The translations under genes were made by a program, and so were the position numbers. From DAISJI01 sp964559835 (lineage in GTDB: Bacteria > Acidobacteriota > Terriglobia > Terriglobales > Acidobacteriaceae): a DNA stretch of 64,000 nt. The DNA is taken from NCBI GenBank assembly GCA_964559835.1, contig CAZLJE010000014.1, positions 1 through 64,000 of the forward strand. The letters run 5' to 3'. Shown one piece after another: positions 35,491 through 43,618 of the stretch (its first letter is position 1; every line of letters starts with the position of its first letter). Under the pieces are notes generated by a model. It did no database searches, was not told where the DNA came from, and saw nothing but the letters and a program-made list of their open reading frames with translations.

Positions 35491-35622
35491 TTGTCAGTTC
35501 GGCTTGTCTTCAAGTTGTTTCAGCTTCTGTTCGCAGCTCGTAAATCCGCTACATGCGCATTACCGCTGGTTGCTGGCAAACAAAAAGCGCACACTTGCGA
35601 GAAGGCCTGTTCACACCAATTA
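35491..35622 (+). repeat. attC-like palindromic repeat, degenerate copy C
   Basis: The right part GCGCACACTTGCGAGAAGGC then CTGTTCACACC aligns with the right arm of the full copies, and TTCGGCTTGTCTTCAAG at 35497 with the left arm of the copy at 40262. The zinc-ribbon gene begins 11 nt downstream. The spacer 35357-35490 before it holds nothing else recognisable. Confidence 0.5.
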
Positions 35623-35632
35623 ATCTGACCGC

Positions 35633-35839
35633 ATGACCGATTTCATCACATGCCCGATGTGGCCGCTTGGCAATCGACACGGACAAAGATACCGACCATA
35701 TTTTGGGAAGTGCAGCAGGTGCGGAACAAAAATCGCATTGAACGAAGACGCGAAAAAGGCAAAAGAGGACGACCCGACCCTACGACTCCTCTGTCCACAA
35801 TGCACGGATTCTGAGAGCGTGGAAGCCGAGAAACCGTAA
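35633..35839 (+). CDS. small zinc-ribbon protein
   Basis: 68 residues. Two Cys pairs, CSRC (~27-30) and CPQC (~55-58), separated by a charged helix (NEDAKKAKEDDP), form a probable zinc ribbon; another Cys is at 7 (ITCPMWPLGN). No family name can be given. The gene begins 11 nt after one repeat and its stop overlaps the start of another, so it fills a cassette-like slot exactly. Base composition is lower in GC than in the flanking housekeeping genes. Confidence 0.6.
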   Translation: MTDFITCPMWPLGNRHGQRYRPYFGKCSRCGTKIALNEDAKKAKEDDPTLRLLCPQCTDSESVEAEKP

Positions 35840-35873
35840 GTTACGATATGGCCTGTTATCGCTCGTCATGTTG
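35836..35873 (+). repeat. attC-like palindromic repeat, right half (copy D)
   Basis: GTTACGATATGGCCTGTTAT plus CGC is identical over 23 bases to the right arm of the copy at 36382. The left arm is missing; the zinc-ribbon reading frame occupies that space. Confidence 0.6.
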
Positions 35874-35924
35874 CCCTACGCCGCTAGAATCTGTATTTGA
35901 TGACCGCGCTTTGATAGAAACACG

Positions 35925-36374
35925 ATGCATATCCGAAGGCTTGTCGCGCTACACATTCAGCAATACCGCGATGCAGAGGGCGCCGGCGATGAACAGCGGC
36001 TGCAATATGAACTTCGGTTTGTATGCTCAGGGCTGGCACGGATATTGGGACGACTCCTGGAAAGGAATCCCGAACGGGGGCCGTATCGCTGGGTCGACGA
36101 CATCCTGCCTAACGAGGTGACCGTACTCTGTGGTCGTCACGAGGCAATAGTGCGCGGACTCGTGGTCTGGGGTGTAGTCAGCGGTACCACTCAGGAATGG
36201 GTCGATCCGATTGAGGTTACGATCAAACTGTCGTGCACCGGAAGAAGAATTGCGCGAATCGAGGCGAAATTGGGTAATGCTTCTGCGGGACTAGGAACGG
36301 TGGAATTCAAGTGGCGTTCCGAGCTGGATAGGTACCCGTCTCCAGTCAAATGGCTGCTTGAGGTGTCAGGCTGA
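35925..36374 (+). CDS. hypothetical protein in cassette-like slot
   Basis: 149 residues, probably soluble. A helical N-terminal half with many Arg and Glu (HIQQYRDAEGAGDEQRLQYE, GLARILGRLLE) leads to a beta-rich second half (VDDILPNEVTVLCGRHEAIV, DPIEVTIKLS, IARIEAKLGN, TVEFKWRSELDRYPSPVKWL). The pattern resembles small immunity or DUF proteins found in gene cassettes, but no family is recognised. The stop lies 8 nt before the full repeat copy E. Confidence 0.6.
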   Translation: MHIRRLVALHIQQYRDAEGAGDEQRLQYELRFVCSGLARILGRLLERNPERGPYRWVDDILPNEVTVLCGRHEAIVRGLVVWGVVSGTTQEWVDPIEVTIKLSCTGRRIARIEAKLGNASAGLGTVEFKWRSELDRYPSPVKWLLEVSG

Positions 36375-36381
36375 ATCGCGC

Positions 36382-36481
36382 AACTGTCGATAAATCGGCA
36401 TATCGCAAGTGTGCGCTTTTCCTTCGCTGCACTTGGCGAACAAACGGCGCACGGTTACGATATGGCCTGTTATCGCCAGTT
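36382..36481 (+). repeat. attC-like palindromic repeat, full copy E (100 bp)
   Basis: The left arm AACTGTCGATAAATCGGCAT then ATCGCAAGTGTGCGC pairs with the right arm (reverse complement AACTGGCGATAACAGGCCAT then ATCGTAACCGTGCGCC). Relative to the copies at 3167 and 39543 both arms have changed together (ATATCG for TTCACG; AACTG for AACGAG), keeping the stem. The right arm carries one extra base in GGCC that has no partner in the left arm. Confidence 0.75.
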
Positions 36482-36493
36482 TTCATTCGAGAC

Positions 36494-36730
36494 ATGGAAG
36501 GATCAAGAAGACCGACCAACATTCTCGGTGTGTTCGGCTTGGTTTCGTCAGTCGTGTGTTGCCTCAACGTCCTGTATCGCTCGTCGCTGTTCGACCTGGA
36601 TCCGAGGCTCACGGTGGTGGCTGTTGGCACTCGTCCCTTCTGCGCTACTGTTTGGATTGGTGCGGCTTCACTGACGGTTGGCAGCCCTCGCGATCGAAAG
36701 GGGCAACTTACGATACGCCAGTTCAATTAG
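36494..36730 (+). pseudogene. small membrane protein, possibly frameshifted
   Basis: From the ATG 13 nt after copy E the frame encodes a basic start, one hydrophobic helix (ILGVFGLVSSVVCCLNVLY) and DLDPRLTVV. In the next frame the same region reads RWWLLALVPSALLFGLVRLH with a stop at 36674, which would be a natural second helix. A single indel near 36610 would give a two-helix protein of ~60 residues. The first frame as written continues without membrane character into the remnant repeat at 36708-36745 (ACTTACGATACGCCAGTT). Confidence 0.3.
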
Positions 36731-36772
36731 TCTGTCGTGGTGTGCTCGGCACTCATGTACAATCGCTCACCA

Positions 36773-37096
36773 ATGATGGGGTTAGCGCATGTGCGGAAGG
36801 TGGCCAGTGTTCTTGCATTCGTGTGTATCGTCGCGATCGCTAATGCCGCCTGCGCATCCTGCCCGGTCTGCGACCAGCTTCCCGGCCTCAATTCTCATAC
36901 TCGGCCAGCAATTTCAAATCCAATAACCGACGATGACGGTGGTTGTAATGGTTGTTGCTCGTGCTGTGTGATTCCGCTGCTCTCTCCGGCATTTGTACCT
37001 TTCACGACCGCAGTTGAAGTCTGTCCAGTATTGACGGCCCACACCCTTGGTCTGAGCGGCTGGGCGACTCCAGTTTACCTTCCGCCTCGAAACTAG
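36773..37096 (+). CDS. secreted cysteine-rich small protein
   Basis: 107 residues from the ATG at 36773; the frame is open further upstream, but this start places a normal signal peptide (VRKVASVLAFVCIVAIANA) at the N-terminus. The mature part has CASCPVCDQL and a Cys cluster CNGCCSCCVIP, suggesting metal binding, possibly copper, or disulfides. No family is recognised. It is in the cassette-like region, 108 nt before a secreted beta-barrel-like protein. Confidence 0.5.
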   Translation: MMGLAHVRKVASVLAFVCIVAIANAACASCPVCDQLPGLNSHTRPAISNPITDDDGGCNGCCSCCVIPLLSPAFVPFTTAVEVCPVLTAHTLGLSGWATPVYLPPRN

Positions 37097-37203
37097 CCTC
37101 CACAGAATTGCTGACCCGGAAGTGCATTTGGCTGCGTTATTGAGCTTAAGGCGCAATGCCTTTGTTTCCGTCCAGTGTTTTCTTGCAGGAGCTAACTGTC
37201 CAA

Positions 37204-37752
37204 ATGAGGCGAAATCATTCAGGTCGTCTGTTTCTCGTGCGCTCATTCGTGATCGGAGTGCTTGTGGTTATCTGCTCAGCACATTGCTTGTCCCAGACCC
37301 TTGAGGATGAACCGGCAGCGGTGGTCGAGCTTGGCGGCGCTCTCAACCGGAGTCTTACGGAGAAGAAATCGAGTCTCGGCCCCACCGTAGCCGTGGAGTT
37401 CACCCCCATAGAAAACCGACTGGAACTCGAAGTCGGGGTCACGTCTCTATTCCGGCGTCACTCAACGGAATGGAGTGCTGACCTTCTTTTCAAGAAACCA
37501 TGGACGCTCTCGGCAACGAAAGAATTCATGATGGGGATTGGCCCCGAGTGGATTCATACCAGCGCTTTCGGCGTCACAAATGCAGTCGGAATTGAGGTCG
37601 CGCCCGACTTCATGTTTTGGGCGTCCGGGAAGCACAGATTTGGCTGGTATCTCGAACCGAGCTACGAGTACAAATTCGGGTCAAGCCACGAACACTCGAT
37701 CAGCTTGACTGTGGGCTTCCTCATCGGAATTCATTCGAACCATGACAAATAG
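37204..37752 (+). CDS. putative outer-membrane beta-barrel or secreted beta protein
   Basis: 182 residues from MRRNHSGRLFLVRSFVIGVL; an AGGAG lies 12 nt upstream. After a signal peptide (ICSAHCLSQ) the chain alternates strands: AAVVELGGALNRSL, LGPTVAVEFTPIENRLELEV, SADLLFKKPWTLSAT, MMGIGPEWIHTS, AVGIEVAPDFMFWASG and YLEPSYEYKFGSSHEHSISL. This is typical of eight-stranded outer-membrane barrels and of proteins seen next to metal-efflux genes. With the Cys-rich gene upstream a metal-related role is possible but not shown. Copy G of the repeat starts 39 nt after its stop. Confidence 0.65.
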   Translation: MRRNHSGRLFLVRSFVIGVLVVICSAHCLSQTLEDEPAAVVELGGALNRSLTEKKSSLGPTVAVEFTPIENRLELEVGVTSLFRRHSTEWSADLLFKKPWTLSATKEFMMGIGPEWIHTSAFGVTNAVGIEVAPDFMFWASGKHRFGWYLEPSYEYKFGSSHEHSISLTVGFLIGIHSNHDK

Positions 37753-37790
37753 GCAGCTTGCCGCCGCACGCAAACACTAATGTCGGATTA

Positions 37791-37840
37791 CAACGAGTGT
37801 GAAATCGGCTTCACGCACCTTTGCGCTTTTTCTTTGAGGA
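37791..37840 (+). repeat. attC-like palindromic repeat, left half (copy G)
   Basis: CAACGAGTGTGAAATCGGCT then TCACGCACCTTTGCGCTTTTTC matches the left arm and loop of copies at 3167 and 39543. A right arm is not clear, though ACAATAAATTCGGCC at 37859 may be its remnant. The amidase gene follows. Confidence 0.6.
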
Positions 37841-37954
37841 AAACACGAGTGAGAAGAACAATAAATTCGGCCGTGAGAACAACGTTTCGATGATGACAAT
37901 CATCGCCTCCAAATGATCACTATGCCAGCAATGGCTTTGTAGGAGGAGCAAAAC

Positions 37955-39403
37955 ATGAATGAACTCTGGCGCCTGTCAGCAACCGAAGTCGCTCGTCTCG
38001 TAAGGACGCGCAAAGTGTCGGCCCGTGAGGTAGCCGACGCAGCGCTGCAACGCCTCGACTCCGTCAATCCACGGATCACCGCAATCGTCGAGTGCCGACC
38101 GGACCTGGTGCGAGAGCAGGCAGACCGCGTGGACAGTGTGTTGGCGCGCGGACACGACCCGGGTCCCCTGGCGGGCGTGCCGGTCACTGTAAAGGTAAAT
38201 ATCGACCAGGAAGGGTTCGCTACGACCGATGGCAGCAGGCTATACGAAAAGCGCATCGCCAAATTCAACAGTCCTGCCGTAGACAATGTGGTGCGGGCAG
38301 GTGCAGTGCTGTTTGGGCGCAGTAACGCGCCAGCGTTTGCTATACGCTGGTTTACCAGCAATCTGCTCTATGGCGGCACACACACACGCAATCCACGTGA
38401 TCCGCAGCTGACTCCTGGCGGATCCAGTGGTGGTGGAGCTGCTTCCGTCGCCGCGGGCATAGGACACATTGCCCTGGGGACGGATATCGGTGGTTCAGTG
38501 CGCTATCCCGCGTATGCTTGCGGCATTCATGGGTTACGTCCCGGCCTCGGGCGAGTCCCTTTCTACAACGCGTCTTTGCCCGAGGCCACTATAGGGGCTC
38601 AAGTGATGCACGTGGTGGGCCCCATGGCACGTACCATCGAGGATCTTCGCCTCAGTCTGTCTGCCATGTCGGCTTCCGATCCACGAGACGTTTGGTCGGT
38701 CCCCGTGCCTCTGGAAGGGCCGCCAGTGCCACCTCATGCCGCAGTATGCCTGCGACCGGCAGGGAGGCAGGTCGCGCGCGAGGTTGAGGCGGCTATTCTG
38801 GATGCAGGGCGGCGCCTTGCCGATGCCGGATGGACCGTGGAGGAAATCAAGGATACGCCGCCGTTGAATGAGGCGGCTGAAGTTAACGAATGGCTGTGGC
38901 TCGGCGACGGTTTCGCGCAGCTCGCGGACGAGGCCGAGCGCGACGGCGATCCAGGCGCTCTGGCGGTGGTGGCGGGCCTGAGACCCCGGGCCAAAACTTA
39001 TCCCGCCGACGTGGTGGCCCGAGCGCTGGTTCAGCGCGCTACTGTGGTTCGCCAGTGGCAGCTATCTCTAAATCGGTATGCGGTGCTGTTGATTCCGGTT
39101 TCAGCCGAGTTGCCCTTTCCGGACCAACTCGATCTGCAAGGCAACGCAGCCTTTCAACGGGTGTGGGATTCGCAATTTCTATTGCGAGCGACCCCGACGC
39201 TAGGTTTGCCGGCACTGACAGTCTCCACGGGGCTCGTGGGTCAGACTCCGGTCGGGGTGCAAATCGTTGCAAACCGCTATCGCGAGGATCTGTGTCTGCG
39301 CGCTGGTGAGGCAATCGAGGCTCGAGGAACGCCGCCTGCTCCCATAGATCCAGCAGTTGACACGGCATCCGAAGGAGTGAGCAGGTTTCTCACGAAGGTG
39401 TGA
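37955..39403 (+). CDS. amidase signature family hydrolase
   Basis: 482 residues; AGGAGG 9 nt upstream of the ATG. The amidase signature is complete: catalytic Lys in VPVTVKVNIDQEG (~80), the Gly/Ser-rich GGSSGGGAASVAAGIG with the cis-Ser, and nucleophile Ser in GTDIGGSVRYPAYACG. The length fits family members such as GatA-like and aryl-acylamidases. It hydrolyses an amide in the cytoplasm; the substrate is unknown and no GatB/GatC gene adjoins it. It occupies one slot between repeat copies G and H and is the only sizeable enzyme in the cassette-like region. Confidence 0.9.
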   Translation: MNELWRLSATEVARLVRTRKVSAREVADAALQRLDSVNPRITAIVECRPDLVREQADRVDSVLARGHDPGPLAGVPVTVKVNIDQEGFATTDGSRLYEKRIAKFNSPAVDNVVRAGAVLFGRSNAPAFAIRWFTSNLLYGGTHTRNPRDPQLTPGGSSGGGAASVAAGIGHIALGTDIGGSVRYPAYACGIHGLRPGLGRVPFYNASLPEATIGAQVMHVVGPMARTIEDLRLSLSAMSASDPRDVWSVPVPLEGPPVPPHAAVCLRPAGRQVAREVEAAILDAGRRLADAGWTVEEIKDTPPLNEAAEVNEWLWLGDGFAQLADEAERDGDPGALAVVAGLRPRAKTYPADVVARALVQRATVVRQWQLSLNRYAVLLIPVSAELPFPDQLDLQGNAAFQRVWDSQFLLRATPTLGLPALTVSTGLVGQTPVGVQIVANRYREDLCLRAGEAIEARGTPPAPIDPAVDTASEGVSRFLTKV

Positions 39404-39542
39404 TGCGCTGTTGTACTCCTGCTCGTTTATGGCGCACCGTACTCACGAGTGGCGCCCAAAATCAACCGAGCCCGATGCGGGCTGGTTCCGATGCCTCAAC
39501 CATTGGCGCGAGTTTCGGCAACGCTGGAATGTGGGCGCATTG

Positions 39543-39640
39543 ACGAGTGATAAATCGGCTTCACGTAAACGTGCGCTTTTTGTTCGTCCGATCAGCGAAT
39601 CAAAGGCGCAGACTTGTGTGAAGGCCTGTTCGCGCTCGTT
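39543..39640 (+). repeat. attC-like palindromic repeat, full copy H (98 bp)
   Basis: ACGAGTGATAAATCGGCTTC then ACGTAAACGTGCGC forms the left arm; GGCGCAGACTTGTGTGAAGG then CCTGTTCGCGCTCGTT the right. The L-type stem GGC-TTCACG-(T)AA.-GTGCGC pairs over ~18 bp with one extra base in GGCC. The rest of the 361-bp spacer 39404-39764 contains no gene I can support. Confidence 0.75.
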
Positions 39641-39764
39641 GGCGGCGCACAGATTTTGAATCGAACCGCTTGCTTGCGACTTTGTAACGCGGGGCATCGT
39701 ATCCACTCTAGCCGGATAGGAGCGTCAATGGGGGATGTGATCCCGCACCGCCCAGGAGGTTGAT

Positions 39765-40193
39765 ATGCATGACACAAAGGAGCGGTTGTCTCAATTGTGG
39801 CTCTTCGCGTTATTGAACTACCTGTATGCGGACGTGCTTGCCCTGTTCTTTATTGTTGGCTCGCAAGATCCAGCCCCGCATCTCCCACAATGGGCTCTGC
39901 TGGGGGCCGCGGTCTTGATGGAAATACCCATCGCCATGATCCTGGCGTCTCGATTGCTTCCGTTTAGAGCGAACCGGCTAGCGAATATCGCTGCGGGTGG
40001 CATTGAGACTTTAGCCGTCGTTTCGATGCAATTCGTTTACCCTCTGGCCACCGGTGCCTGGCACGAGCAGATGTTTCCATCGTACATTTTCTTCGGGACG
40101 ATCGAAACTATATGCACCTCGATCATCATCTGGCAGGCGTGGACTTGGTCAGAGATGCAAGCCAGTAGCAAGGCCGGAGCGGGTGGTCGGTAA
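39765..40193 (+). CDS. small four-helix membrane protein of unknown function
   Basis: 142 residues; AGGAGG 6 nt upstream, so translation is well supported. Four membrane helices are apparent: LWLFALLNYLYADVLALFFI, ALLGAAVLMEIPIAMILASR, ANIAAGGIETLAVVSMQFVY and FFGTIETICTSIIIWQAWTW. Short polar ends and an SKAGAGGR tail follow. The arrangement resembles small DUF6326-type membrane proteins, though the call is tentative. It is a single-gene slot between copies H and I of the repeat. Confidence 0.7.
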   Translation: MHDTKERLSQLWLFALLNYLYADVLALFFIVGSQDPAPHLPQWALLGAAVLMEIPIAMILASRLLPFRANRLANIAAGGIETLAVVSMQFVYPLATGAWHEQMFPSYIFFGTIETICTSIIIWQAWTWSEMQASSKAGAGGR

Positions 40194-40261
40194 CCCCGAA
40201 ATTGCCCGCTACAGCGGAGGTGCTCGGCAATTTCAGCGCAGAATCCGAGCACACACGTCCT

Positions 40262-40320
40262 TGAAAGAGCGTGAAATCGGCTTGTCTTAAGCGTGCGCCT
40301 GTTGTTCCCCGTTCCCGATT
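40262..40320 (+). repeat. attC-like palindromic repeat, left half (copy I)
   Basis: AGAGCGTGAAATCGGCTTGT then CTTAAGCGTGCGCCTGTTGTTC aligns with the left arms of copies B and H. TCACACGCATGTGTGA at 40331 may be a remnant of the far side. It is the last copy, marking the right edge of the cassette-like region. Confidence 0.55.
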
Positions 40321-40355
40321 CGAAACTCCGTCACACGCATGTGTGACCAGATCGC

Positions 40356-40450
40356 TTGACTCGCACTTTCTCCCGCGTAAACTCGAATCGTACCCTTGGG
40401 TGCAAGACAAGGGACGCGGACTTTTGCCCGCGTCCCTTGTCTTTCCGTTC
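40356..40450 (+). ncRNA. candidate small RNA: promoter plus strong intrinsic terminator
   Basis: TTGACT (40356) and TAAACT (40378) are 16 bp apart. About 7 nt on, transcription would begin near 40390 and run into a perfect 16-bp hairpin, AAGACAAGGGACGCGG (40404-40419) with CCGCGTCCCTTGTCTT (40428-40443), followed by TCCGTTCTTTCT. No reading frame fits the ~55-nt transcript. It may instead be a cassette-array promoter with attenuator. Confidence 0.35.
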
Positions 40451-40534
40451 TTTCTCAGTTCGTCAGCGGAGCCGGACAGTGTTAACCGAAAAGGTAAATT
40501 TTGGCGTGTCGCGGATCAATCCCAGGTTACCTGA

Positions 40535-40592
40535 GGATACCTGGGTTACCCATGGGTTACCCAGACAACCCAGAATGCCGGCTAACATGTTT
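40535..40592. repeat. GGTTACC tandem/inverted repeat patch
   Basis: GGATACCTGGGTTACCCATG then GGTTACCCAGACAACCCAG contain repeated GGTTACC units that also pair as CTGGGTTACC...GGGTTACCCAG. It lies in the 590-bp spacer 40194-40783, which otherwise holds repeat copy I, the candidate small RNA and AAAGCCCAAAGCC-type short repeats. Confidence 0.5.
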
Positions 40593-40783
40593 TAGTTCAG
40601 CAGCTTCTGTGCTGAGTTGCATCGGTCATAGGGGGAGGGGGGTGGATTATCTTAGGAGTAAACTTTCAGCGAAATCAGCGGCCCAAAGCCCAAAGCCGTA
40701 TGCCCTAAGCCCTACGCCCTATTCCGAACTTTGACCGCAAGCCGCGGATAGCGACCGTTCACGCCAGCCGGTAATCTAACGCC

Positions 40784-41887
40784 ATGTTGGAAACGATCAT
40801 GACGAGCAGCAAGCCCACGCCTCCGCCTCTGCCGCGCAGCATCGGTCCGGAGGAGTTCTGGAACGCGGTCGTTGCGCGCGACCGCCGCTTCCGCCAACTC
40901 TTCGTCTACGGCGTGCGTTCGACCGGGATCTACTGTCGCGCGACTTGCCCCTCCCGTCGCCCGAACCGCGACCAGGTCGCCTTCTTCGCTGGACCGGAAG
41001 CGGCCGAGCTCGCCGGGTTCCGCGCCTGCCGCCGTTGCGACCCGAAGAACATGTCGTTGCGCGACGAGCGCGCCGCGATGGTGCAGCGCGTCTGCCGCGA
41101 GATCGACGCGCATCTCGACGAACCGGTTCGGCTGGAGCGCCTGGGAGACCGCGAAGCCCTCAGCCCAGCGCACCTGCAGCGCACGTTCAAGAGCGTGCTT
41201 GGCATTTCGCCGCTGCAATATGCGCGCGCGCGTCGCGTGCTGATGCTCAAGGGCAACCTCAAGCGCGGCGAAGACGTGACCTCGGCCATGTACAACGCGG
41301 GCTTCGGCTCGAGCAGCCGGCTGTACGAACACGCCGCCAGCGAACTCGGCATGACTCCCTCGACCTACCGCAGCGGCGGCGCGGGAACCACTATCCGCTA
41401 CTCGGTGGTGACGTGCAGTCTCGGGCGCGTGCTGGTCGCGACCACCGACCGTGGCGTCTGCGCGGTTCGCTTCGGCGATTCCAGCCGAGAGCTCGCGACC
41501 GAGCTGCGGCGCGAGTTCGCTTTCGCCACCATCCAGGAGGAAGTCACGGGAATCAGCGACCTGGTCAACCGCGTCGTCGCCTGCATCGACGGCCACAGCA
41601 TCGATCCCGACATCCCGCTCGACATCCGCGGCACCGCCTTCCAGGCGAAGGTCTGGGAGACGCTGCGCAAGATCCCGCGCGGCGAAACGCGTACTTATGC
41701 GCAGATCGCCGCCGCGATCGACAGGCCGAGCGCGGTGCGGGCCGTGGCGAACGCCTGCGGCTCGAATCCCGTTGCGGTGCTGGTGCCGTGCCACCGCATC
41801 GTGCGCACCGATGGCACGCCAAGTGGATATCGCTGGGGTGTCGAGAGAAAGAAGAAGTTACTGGAGCAGGAAGGGAGCGATTTGTGA
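40784..41887 (+). CDS. ada: Ada: DNA alkyl-phosphotriester/O6-alkylguanine repair protein and regulator
   Basis: 367 residues with the full three-part Ada layout. The zinc/methyl-acceptor domain has Cys51, Cys55, Cys82 and Cys85 (GIYCRATCPSR, ACRRCDP). An AraC-type helix-turn-helix pair follows (~95-190, SPAHLQRTFKSVLGISPLQY). The C-terminal methyltransferase has RGTAFQAKVWETLRKIPRGE, the helix-turn-helix around AVRAVANACGSNP and the acceptor Cys336 in VPCHR. Methylation of the N-terminal Cys by phosphotriesters turns Ada into an activator of its own gene. Met1 and Met6 are both possible starts. It converges on glpX with a long hairpin between. Confidence 0.95.
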   Translation: MLETIMTSSKPTPPPLPRSIGPEEFWNAVVARDRRFRQLFVYGVRSTGIYCRATCPSRRPNRDQVAFFAGPEAAELAGFRACRRCDPKNMSLRDERAAMVQRVCREIDAHLDEPVRLERLGDREALSPAHLQRTFKSVLGISPLQYARARRVLMLKGNLKRGEDVTSAMYNAGFGSSSRLYEHAASELGMTPSTYRSGGAGTTIRYSVVTCSLGRVLVATTDRGVCAVRFGDSSRELATELRREFAFATIQEEVTGISDLVNRVVACIDGHSIDPDIPLDIRGTAFQAKVWETLRKIPRGETRTYAQIAAAIDRPSAVRAVANACGSNPVAVLVPCHRIVRTDGTPSGYRWGVERKKKLLEQEGSDL

Positions 41888-41954
41888 TTGAGTGATTTGT
41901 GATTTGCCAAAACGCCTGGAGATCACCAATCACAAAATCACTCAATCACCAATG
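41884..41954. repeat. long inverted repeat from GTGATT units between convergent genes
   Basis: TGTGATTGAGTGATTTGTGA on the left pairs with TCACAAAATCACTCAATCAC on the right with few mismatches. It occupies the whole space between the convergent ada and glpX stops, as the related element at 17215 does for efp and ThiF. Confidence 0.75.
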
Positions 41955-41955
41955 T

Positions 41956-42990
<1,035 letters not shown>

Positions 42991-43067
42991 TCGTGCCTCC
43001 TCACTATGGCCAGCGGAACGGGAATCGCCCTTCTATCCAGCGTTTCAGGGCATGAAACAGGAGAGCA

Positions 43068-43616
43068 TCATGCGTCAGCGCCGCCATTGCGGTCAACTTC
43101 CGAGCTGGCGCGCACCAGAGACTTGCGGCGTTCCGGCCGTGGTTCGGCATACTGGAGTCGCTTTTCCATGCGGACGCAGGGTAGCGCCAGGTCGCGTCCG
43201 AGGCGCATTTCGGCCGCGCCTGTACCTATGAATCCGCAAGGCGTGTAGAGGCGTTCGGCGTTCAGCATTGCCGATAACCGCAGCGCATCGAGCCCGCGAG
43301 TGCGTGCCTCCGCCTCGATGACGGCCAGCAGTGCCGAGGCGATCGCCCGGTTTTGGGCTTCGGGCCGGACGCAGATCTCGATCTCGCCGCTGTCGGCGTC
43401 GAATTGCGCAAAACCCAGGAGCGAATCCGATTCTTCGGCGACGATCGTCATCTCCGACGCAAGCCAGTGATCGCAGATATCCTTGGTCAGCGAATCGGCC
43501 CACTTGCGTGCTATTTCGCCACCGTGCGTCGGTGTGTAGTGATGGACGATGGCGGCGCGGTCGATATCGCACATCGCATCGCAATCGGATTCACGCGCCT
43601 GGCGGATGGTCAGCAT
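43068..43616 (-). CDS. GNAT family N-acetyltransferase
   Basis: 182 residues from the ATG at 43616, which is 2 nt after the stop of the acyl-CoA dehydrogenase gene; the open frame upstream of it runs through that gene and is not used. GNAT strands and the acetyl-CoA loop are visible: LTIRQARESDCDAMCDID, EMTIVAEESDSLLGFAQFDA, EIEICVRPEAQNRAIASALL (a weak Q/R-x2-G/A motif) and SAMLNAERLYTPCGFIGTGA. The acceptor is unknown. Tight coupling suggests co-transcription with the dehydrogenase. The C-terminal ~25 residues are a charged extension. Confidence 0.85.
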   Translation of the reverse strand: MLTIRQARESDCDAMCDIDRAAIVHHYTPTHGGEIARKWADSLTKDICDHWLASEMTIVAEESDSLLGFAQFDADSGEIEICVRPEAQNRAIASALLAVIEAEARTRGLDALRLSAMLNAERLYTPCGFIGTGAAEMRLGRDLALPCVRMEKRLQYAEPRPERRKSLVRASSEVDRNGGADA

Positions 43617-43618
43617 GG

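Noticed and set aside
39411..39659. Plus-strand ORF across the repeat copy at 39543
   Set aside because: Most of it is the palindromic repeat itself and there is no ribosome site; other copies are not open in the same frame.
35400..40400. Integron integrase gene
   Set aside because: None of the reading frames on either strand in this region or the rest of the window shows tyrosine-recombinase motifs; if the array is an integron it lacks its integrase here.
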